A stretch of DNA of 10,381 nt from Bacilli bacterium (GTDB lineage Bacteria > Bacillota_I > Bacilli_A > RFN20 > CAG-288), in NCBI GenBank assembly GCA_900763245.1, contig CAAFJQ010000112.1, forward strand, positions 1 to 10,381. The letters are read 5' to 3'. This document shows positions 4,716 to 10,381 of this stretch, in pieces. The position numbers and the translations under genes are program-made. Position 1 is the stretch's first letter, and each line of letters opens with the position of its first letter. The notes beneath the pieces are model-generated. The model was not told where the DNA came from and made no database searches. It saw only the letters and a list, made by a program, of their open reading frames with translations.

Positions 4716-7254
4716 ACTTCTTTAACAGACAGATTTCAATTTCTGCTTTTTCTTTTGAATCATAATCAAACTCGACTACGACCGTATCACTATCGATAGA
4801 TGTGTTTTCGTTTGAAATCACTTTCGACTTCATGTTCCGCTTAAAGAAAGAGAAGGGAACTTCACTTCCATTGAAGAGAACTTTTTCGACTTCATCCTGA
4901 TACAGCATGTGAACTTTGAGCTTCATATGCTTTTTCGGGCTATAGTATTTTCCATCAAACTCTCCATTCGCACTTTCTAAACGGACAATGAAAGAGTTAC
5001 TTTCCTTATCATAGAAAGCAGAATAAGGAATGATACTATTCTTTCCTTCCTGATAGGCGATTGTTTCTCGATCATCTTCATAAAGGAAGGAAGAATAGTT
5101 TTCCTTCTTGGATGGGTAGTAATCGAGAGTCAATTCATCCCAAAGCTGTTCTTTTGTATTGTTGCTATCCTTTGCTAAAGGTACAACGCTTCCTTTCTTG
5201 ACATATAAGGGCATCTCATTTAAAGAGCATTCTTTGATAGTCGTTGTATGTCCTTTATAAGTCTTTCCGGTAAACACATCCACCCATTCGCCTTTCGGGA
5301 AATAGATTTCATTTTCTCTGACTTTGAACGGCTTGATAAAATACAGGGCTAGTTTTGCGCCGCCGCTATCCTGGAAATATTCGATTGTAATCTTATGATT
5401 TCCTTTACTAAGCATGCCGGTAAGACAAGGAGAAGGAGCATGACTGGACCAGTCTTCCCCTTCTAACTTATCGTCGACATAGATTTTTATTCCATCATCG
5501 CTGATTGCCATCAGATAGCCGTCTTTTTCTAAACGAAGCGAAAACTCAAATCGAGCAGAGAACTCATTGACCGGCAATCCTTCTTCCAAAGGATTTCCGT
5601 TCAATTCAAAGGATACTTTTTCATACTCTTTTTCTAATAAGGGCTCTCCTATTAATTCAGTTCCTTTATAAAACACAGCTTTGACTTTAGAGAGATAACA
5701 GGACTGTTCGATTTCCTGTTGATTCTTACCTAACATCGCCTGATGATGAGGATATGCAACAAGGAAGTCACCAAAGAGATATTCAAACGGATATTTGCTG
5801 TTGTTTTTATCATTGAAATCGACATAATCCAAAGAGCGGCATAATGGTGTACCATCGATATAGCTCTGATAGGCACCTCTATAGATCATCGGGAGCAGAC
5901 GATAACGCATCTTGATATAGTCTCTTACAATATCTGTCGTCTCTTCATCATAAACCCATGGTTCTCTTGTACGTTTCACATTGTTGGTGCAGTGTGGTCT
6001 TAAAGCGGGGAAAAAGCATCCCATCTGCATCCATCTGATAAACAGTTCTTTATTTGGATTGCCAATATGACCTCCGCAATCCGGATGGACATAGGGAATA
6101 CAGTTCTTTCCTGCTTTCAGAATGTTATCAATATTCTCACACAATGATGTAGAAAGAATATCGCCTGTCCATTGGAACGGATATCGATGAGAGGCAGAGT
6201 TCTGAATTCCGCGATAGATTCCGTTTTCAATGTTATCCGTGTTGCTCATCAAGCCTGTTCTTCTCTGATAAGAAGAGGATTGATTCTGATAATAGTGTTT
6301 TTCAATGTCATTGAAAAGATACATGCCCCATGTCTCAGGATGAATGAAGGAATCAGGAGGAATCAGCTTTGTGATCCAGTTTCGGTCATACCACCAATAA
6401 TCCAATCCCATCGACATCAGTCTCTGAAGGTTTTCTTCTCGATATTTGATTTCAGAAGGATCAAGCAGATTAACAGCATCCTTTTGCGGTTCAGGATGAT
6501 CATTGAACATGATTTCAATATGATTCTGATGAGCAAATTCAAAATATGATTTCATGTCAGGGAAAAGATCTGTATTGATATCATATCCCATTCCATTGGC
6601 AGTCTTTCTCCAGTCCGTATCAATGACAAGATTGTCTAATGGAATATCATGACTTTGATAATCCTTGATGATCTGTTTTGCTTCTTCTTGTGTGTAAGCA
6701 TAATATTTGGAATTCCATGAACCGAATGCGGAAAGTCTCAGAAGATCTATTCTTCCTGTCAGATCAAGGTACTGCTTTCGTAACAGGAACGGATCTTTAT
6801 CCGTCAACAGCAAATAGAGGTCTTCTGCCGATTCATCGATCTCAAAATCATCGGTTTTGCTTTCACTTCCTGTGAAATGATATCCGTGTTCCGGAACGAT
6901 GATTCTCGGATTATCGATAAGAGGAAATACAAAGGGTGTATTTGCAAATTCAGGTAATTCGCCGCTGTTCTTCAACGGAACATAATGGTAGACTTCCTTT
7001 TTTCCTTTATAGATGCTGATAGCCTGAAGCCCTTTTCCTTTGTTATCGATTCTTATTTGATATCCAGATAGAATTATTTCTGTATATTGTTTTCTCTTTT
7101 TAAATGTATATTGAATTTCATCTTTGAAAAAATCTCTGTTAGGTACAAAGAAAGTGTTTCTATCTTCAAACTTGTCATCTCTCCTTTTTTCAATTCTGAT
7201 GATTCTATCAGAAACAAGCTCTAAACGAATTCCATCAAAAACAAATTCTTTCAT
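4714..7254 (-). CDS. GH31 family alpha-glycosidase with an inserted PA14-like domain
   Basis: An 846-residue retaining exo-alpha-glycosidase of family GH31 with no signal peptide, so cytoplasmic. The N-terminal beta domain covers about 1-175 and the (beta/alpha)8 barrel about 176-465. Asp212/Asp214 in VIDTDWR line the -1 subsite, Asp290 in YWWYDRNW is the likely nucleophile and Asp364 in QWTGDILS the likely acid/base. RPH (419-421) follows. Residues 525-640 resemble a PA14 carbohydrate-binding module (AISDDGIKIYVDD; HKITIEYFQDSGGAKLALYF). It interrupts the region before the C-terminal motifs EIYFPKGEWVDVFTG (649-663) and MPLYVKKGSVVPL (681-693). Canonical alpha-glucosidases have W.DMNE at the nucleophile; here it is YDRNW, so specificity is probably not plain maltose. 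Alpha-xylosidase, alpha-galactosidase and alpha-N-acetylgalactosaminidase activities are all known in the family. It starts 17 bases after the lacZ stop, with AAAGGA 9 bases before the ATG, forming a two-gene operon. Confidence 0.88.
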   Translation of the reverse strand: MKEFVFDGIRLELVSDRIIRIEKRRDDKFEDRNTFFVPNRDFFKDEIQYTFKKRKQYTEIILSGYQIRIDNKGKGLQAISIYKGKKEVYHYVPLKNSGELPEFANTPFVFPLIDNPRIIVPEHGYHFTGSESKTDDFEIDESAEDLYLLLTDKDPFLLRKQYLDLTGRIDLLRLSAFGSWNSKYYAYTQEEAKQIIKDYQSHDIPLDNLVIDTDWRKTANGMGYDINTDLFPDMKSYFEFAHQNHIEIMFNDHPEPQKDAVNLLDPSEIKYREENLQRLMSMGLDYWWYDRNWITKLIPPDSFIHPETWGMYLFNDIEKHYYQNQSSSYQRRTGLMSNTDNIENGIYRGIQNSASHRYPFQWTGDILSTSLCENIDNILKAGKNCIPYVHPDCGGHIGNPNKELFIRWMQMGCFFPALRPHCTNNVKRTREPWVYDEETTDIVRDYIKMRYRLLPMIYRGAYQSYIDGTPLCRSLDYVDFNDKNNSKYPFEYLFGDFLVAYPHHQAMLGKNQQEIEQSCYLSKVKAVFYKGTELIGEPLLEKEYEKVSFELNGNPLEEGLPVNEFSARFEFSLRLEKDGYLMAISDDGIKIYVDDKLEGEDWSSHAPSPCLTGMLSKGNHKITIEYFQDSGGAKLALYFIKPFKVRENEIYFPKGEWVDVFTGKTYKGHTTTIKECSLNEMPLYVKKGSVVPLAKDSNNTKEQLWDELTLDYYPSKKENYSSFLYEDDRETIAYQEGKNSIIPYSAFYDKESNSFIVRLESANGEFDGKYYSPKKHMKLKVHMLYQDEVEKVLFNGSEVPFSFFKRNMKSKVISNENTSIDSDTVVVEFDYDSKEKAEIEICLLKK

Positions 7255-7271
7255 ATGTGATAATCCTTTCT

Positions 7272-10200
7272 TTACGCTTTAGTAGTGATATCGAATTCAA
7301 ATGAATGCGGAATCTTTGCATCTATTTCATATTCCGGATGAACAGGAGCGCCCCATGAGTCATCTCCTCCTACTCCTCTCATCTTACCAATGATTTCAAG
7401 ATGATGGTCATTGGACTTTGTCAGTTCTTCCTCATGTTTTGCATCATCAATAGCAAAAGGAGAATATTCTTGGAAATGGAAACTGAAATAATCATTATAG
7501 CAACTGAAGAGAAGAGAAGTCCTCTTGTTCTTCAGTTCTAGATAACGGGTATCTTCTCGGTTTCCGCTCTCCTGAGGATAGATATATTTCGTTCTTCCGT
7601 CTTTGACATTGAGATGATAGATACCTAACTCATTTCCTTCTTTTCTGTCCGGATAACTTTCAAGCTCTCTTCCAAAATAAGTCAGTGTATCTATTGTCTT
7701 CGGCAAATAGAAATGAAGGCCGATCTCACCTAATGTATCCAATCCCATCAAAGGCTCATAATCGACTTTGACATGAATGCTTCCGCTAGATGAAACGCAA
7801 TAAGTGACAATCATTCCCTTCTTATTCACTTCATCCATCAGATAGTGATATCGGATCATGAATTCATCTTCTGTTTCCTTCCATTCAATTTCATCGATGT
7901 CCGTTTTCATATATCTACTATAAGCATAAGACAGCTTGCTTCTTTGAAGAAAATCATTGGTCTGATCATTATTGGTTATCGGTCTGAATAAGGTAGGAAC
8001 TGCAGTCAAAGACAAATACTCCTCCCCCTTCACTTTCAATGAAATCAAACCTGCAGGAGCAAATGAAATATTTGATTTAGAAAATAGAATAGACATGTCT
8101 TTGCACTCAACACCAATGTTGTAATGGCCATCCGTAACAGAGAGTTTTCCTTTTTTACTGATAAAGGTGTTCTTTCTTCTTTGAATCTCAAAATCCTGAT
8201 AAGAGATCATATCACCGGCTTTCATGCCAAGCATATCTGAGGTCAAATAGACCCTAACAATCAGCGCAACATCCTTTTTCTCATCATAATCTATTTTTGG
8301 AATACCAAGAGAAACCTTCTTCTGAGGCTCACAATGAAGTCTGATTTTATCATTCTTCATTTCTTTTCCATCAAGAAGATAGTCGATAGAAACATCATAA
8401 TCAGATGAAAGGAAAAGAAGTTCATTTTCAAGAATGATTCTATCTCCGTCCTTATGAATAAAGAAAGGCTGATAAAGATGTCTGACTGCAAGTAATTTAG
8501 AAGATAAAGACGCATACTTTCTATCAGCAAAAATAATGCCGTTGCAGCAGAAATCATGATCATTAGGTTTATCTGAATAATCGCCTCCAAAATGAAGATA
8601 TCGTGATTTCTTTTCTCCGTCATAATACAGTCCTTGGTCGATATAATCCCAAATGAATCCGCCTTGATAAGATGGATATTCACGGACCAGCTGATGATAT
8701 TCATTCAGATTCCCGCAAGAATTTCCCATCGCATGAGCATACTCGCATTGAATATAGGGCTTGTTTTTATGTTCAGCCAAAACGGATGGAACCCGCTCAG
8801 GATAAAAATACATCGTAGATGATACATCGCTGATCAATTCCCATTTCTTCTGAAGATGGCATCCTTCATAATGAATCAGCAAGCTCTTATTCAAAGACAG
8901 AAGAGTCTCTCTCATCTTTTCGAATACAGTGCCGATACCGGCTTCATTTCCTAAACTATACATGAAAATGGAAGGATGATTTTTATCACGCAGATACATT
9001 CTTTTTACTTTTTCAGTACAGATAGTTATCCATTCTTCTTTGCTTCCTGGAAGCGGAGTGTCATCATCTATCCATCCATTATATCTGGCATTTGTACCAT
9101 GGGATTCCAGGCAGGCCTCATCTAAAATATAGAGTCCTTCCTTGTCAGCCATTTGATAGAATTCGTTTCTGTTTGGATAATGACTTGTACGGATTGCATT
9201 GACATTGTTTCTTTTCAACAGATCAAAATCAAAACTCAGGTCATCCATCGTAACGTTTCTTCCTCTGTCAGGATTCCATTCGTGTCGATTGACCCCTTTG
9301 ATGATCATTCTCTTACCATTGAATAAAAGGATTCCATCTTTGATTTCTGCTTTTCTGAATCCAAAATGTTCTTTGACGATTTCTATTGTTTCATCATATT
9401 TCTTGAGTGTAATCAGTATTGTATACAAGTTCGGTTCCTCTGCACTCCATAGAGATACTTTTTCTAATGTAAAATCAATCTGATTTTCTTCCCTTTCAGT
9501 TTCAAACACTTTTGCGTTTTTGAAATCGAACACTTCAATGTGCTTTCTCGTTTCAGATAAAGGACCAGTCAGTTTGATCTTTGCTTTTCCAATAAGAGTT
9601 GATAAAGAAACATCTGTCTCAACATCAACATCAAAAATATGTTCACTGGGGAGTTTATGCAAAGTAACATCGCGGAAAAGGCCCATGAAGAGGAAGAAGT
9701 CCTGATCCAATAGCCAACTTGAGGAAGAATATTTAAAGCAGAGCAGACCTATTCTGTTTTTTCCTTTTTTCAAATAGGAAGTAATATCAAATTCAGAATC
9801 AAGGTATAGATTTTCACTATAGCCGACTTCTATTCCGTTGACATAGACAAAAAGACCAGATTCAAAACCTTTCACATCTAAAATATAAACATCGTTCAGA
9901 TCTTCGATTTCAATATCCTTCCAATAAAGCATCGATGGATTTTTGACCGACAGGACATCCCCTTCTTCATTTTTGTTATATCCATCAAATGGGTATTCAG
10001 TATTGACGTATTGCGGAGCTGAAAAGCCTTGTAATTCACAGGAAAGAGGAACCTCGACATCTCTTTCTTTTTCAATATCATAATCAGAAAGAAGGTATTC
10101 TTGATAATCAGAGAGAGCATCATCAAAAAACTTCCCTTTCCAAATACCGGAAAGATTGATTTCTTCGGTTTTATTGTTCTTCAGATCATCTTCGTTTCGA

Positions 10201-10283
10201 TATGAGAAAAAAAAGCTTCTGCTTTCAAGCAGATTCTTCCCATATACTTTTTTGTCAAAGAGGATTTTCTGATATTGGTTCAT
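7272..10283 (-). CDS. lacZ: Beta-galactosidase, GH2 family, LacZ type
   Basis: A full-length 1003-residue LacZ-type enzyme that hydrolyses terminal beta-galactosides such as lactose; no signal peptide, so cytoplasmic. The jelly-roll sugar-binding domain is at about 43-210, an immunoglobulin-like domain at 215-310 and the catalytic barrel at about 315-605, with further beta domains to the end. Key residues are intact: Glu393 and His395 (CLESHG, metal site), Glu447 in SLGNEAG (acid/base), Glu514 in IQCEYAHAMGNS (nucleophile) and GGDYSDKPNDHDF (566-578). The C-terminal GVGGDDSWG (970-978) is the typical LacZ end motif that carries the active-site Trp977. The ATG at 10281-10283 has a weak AGAAAGTGG site 9 bases upstream. 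The GH31 gene follows after 17 bases on the same strand. Exact natural substrate is unproven; the context suggests imported oligosaccharides containing beta-galactose. Confidence 0.96.
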   Translation of the reverse strand: MNQYQKILFDKKVYGKNLLESRSFFFSYRNEDDLKNNKTEEINLSGIWKGKFFDDALSDYQEYLLSDYDIEKERDVEVPLSCELQGFSAPQYVNTEYPFDGYNKNEEGDVLSVKNPSMLYWKDIEIEDLNDVYILDVKGFESGLFVYVNGIEVGYSENLYLDSEFDITSYLKKGKNRIGLLCFKYSSSSWLLDQDFFLFMGLFRDVTLHKLPSEHIFDVDVETDVSLSTLIGKAKIKLTGPLSETRKHIEVFDFKNAKVFETEREENQIDFTLEKVSLWSAEEPNLYTILITLKKYDETIEIVKEHFGFRKAEIKDGILLFNGKRMIIKGVNRHEWNPDRGRNVTMDDLSFDFDLLKRNNVNAIRTSHYPNRNEFYQMADKEGLYILDEACLESHGTNARYNGWIDDDTPLPGSKEEWITICTEKVKRMYLRDKNHPSIFMYSLGNEAGIGTVFEKMRETLLSLNKSLLIHYEGCHLQKKWELISDVSSTMYFYPERVPSVLAEHKNKPYIQCEYAHAMGNSCGNLNEYHQLVREYPSYQGGFIWDYIDQGLYYDGEKKSRYLHFGGDYSDKPNDHDFCCNGIIFADRKYASLSSKLLAVRHLYQPFFIHKDGDRIILENELLFLSSDYDVSIDYLLDGKEMKNDKIRLHCEPQKKVSLGIPKIDYDEKKDVALIVRVYLTSDMLGMKAGDMISYQDFEIQRRKNTFISKKGKLSVTDGHYNIGVECKDMSILFSKSNISFAPAGLISLKVKGEEYLSLTAVPTLFRPITNNDQTNDFLQRSKLSYAYSRYMKTDIDEIEWKETEDEFMIRYHYLMDEVNKKGMIVTYCVSSSGSIHVKVDYEPLMGLDTLGEIGLHFYLPKTIDTLTYFGRELESYPDRKEGNELGIYHLNVKDGRTKYIYPQESGNREDTRYLELKNKRTSLLFSCYNDYFSFHFQEYSPFAIDDAKHEEELTKSNDHHLEIIGKMRGVGGDDSWGAPVHPEYEIDAKIPHSFEFDITTKA
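9755..9783 (+). repeat. 29-base direct repeat, internal copy
   Basis: This stretch inside lacZ (encoding around TSYLKKGKN on the minus strand, residues 168-176) is identical over 29 bases to 10353-10381, the last bases of the window, in the same orientation. The sequence is T-rich but not simple: TG, T6, CC, T6, then CAAATAGGAAGTA. Confidence 0.85.
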
Positions 10284-10315
10284 AATGCAAACCCACTTTC
10301 TTTGTATTTAAAAAC

Positions 10316-10331
10316 TAACATCATTCTAGCA
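10316..10331 (-). promoter_or_regulatory. Extended -10 promoter candidate ahead of lacZ
   Basis: On the minus strand, TGCTAGAAT forms an extended -10 (hexamer 10323-10328, TG at 10330-10331) with no good -35 visible. The predicted start is near 10316, giving a leader of about 33 bases. The element runs into TGATGTTA (10316-10323), an 8-mer also found immediately downstream of the GH13 -10. If an unseen upstream gene overlaps lacZ, this would be coding instead, so confidence is limited. Confidence 0.45.
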
Positions 10332-10352
10332 TATCTTCTATTTGATTTCTTT

Positions 10353-10381
10353 TGTTTTTTCCTTTTTTCAAATAGGAAGTA
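10353..10381 (+). repeat. 29-base direct repeat, copy at the window edge
   Basis: The second copy of the repeat found at 9755-9783. The match reaches the last base of the window, so its true length is unknown. It ends about 70 bases upstream of the lacZ start codon. Confidence 0.85.

Noticed and set aside
6172..6549. Long plus-strand open frame of 125 codons antisense to the GH31 gene.
   Set aside because: It lies wholly within the GH31 catalytic domain, has no recognisable motif or ribosome binding site, and is explained as an antisense shadow.
10284..10320. Catabolite-response (cre) site ahead of lacZ around GAAAGTGGGTTTGCA.
   Set aside because: It fits the consensus only with an inserted base and lacks the central CG, so it is not supported.
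10284..10381. Upstream gene overlapping lacZ by ATGA (a minus-strand frame open from the window edge to the lacZ start).
   Set aside because: The frame is open for only about 33 codons, is AT-rich and lysine-rich, and contains an extended -10. The sequence stops too soon to distinguish coding from leader.

Overview
The window looks like chromosomal DNA from a low-to-moderate-GC Bacillota bacterium, plausibly a gut Erysipelotrichia- or Clostridia-type organism. This is inferred from strong AGGAGG-type ribosome binding sites, an S-box (SAM-I) riboswitch ahead of metK, rho-independent terminators with T tracts, and cytoplasmic glycosidases without signal peptides. I see no transposase, integrase, CRISPR array, rRNA, tRNA or phage gene. 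It reads mostly as housekeeping plus sugar-degradation content.

Layout. Positions 28-813 (minus) hold the 5' portion of a GH13 oligo-1,6-glucosidase-like gene. It stops making sense after about residue 224 and runs into a terminator hairpin, so it is a 3'-truncated pseudogene. Upstream of it on the same strand are a small multi-pass membrane protein of unknown function (870-1523) and an HD-domain phosphohydrolase-like protein (1531-2046), separated by 7 bases and probably translationally coupled. A 188-base divergent spacer (2047-2234) separates these from a plus-strand DUF368 membrane protein (2235-3170), a family recently linked to undecaprenyl-phosphate translocation, which has its own terminator.

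From 3397 to 4715 there is a self-contained S-adenosylmethionine unit on the plus strand: promoter, SAM-I riboswitch, intrinsic terminator, an unusually short methionine adenosyltransferase (metK), and a closing hairpin. The product of MetK is the ligand of the riboswitch, which gives a feedback loop.

The right half (4714-10283, minus) is a two-gene glycosidase unit: a full-length LacZ-type GH2 beta-galactosidase, then 17 bases later a GH31 enzyme with an inserted PA14-like domain and an unusual catalytic-site motif. Both appear cytoplasmic, so they should act on imported oligosaccharides carrying a beta-galactosyl and an alpha-linked sugar. The exact substrate cannot be read from the sequence.

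The points most worth a second look are the compact, C-terminally divergent MetK, the atypical PA14-bearing GH31 paired with LacZ, a possibly leaderless DUF368 transcript, a shared promoter element ahead of the two sugar-hydrolase genes, and a 29-base exact repeat that coincides with the right edge of the window. I found no clear evidence of an undescribed multi-gene system.
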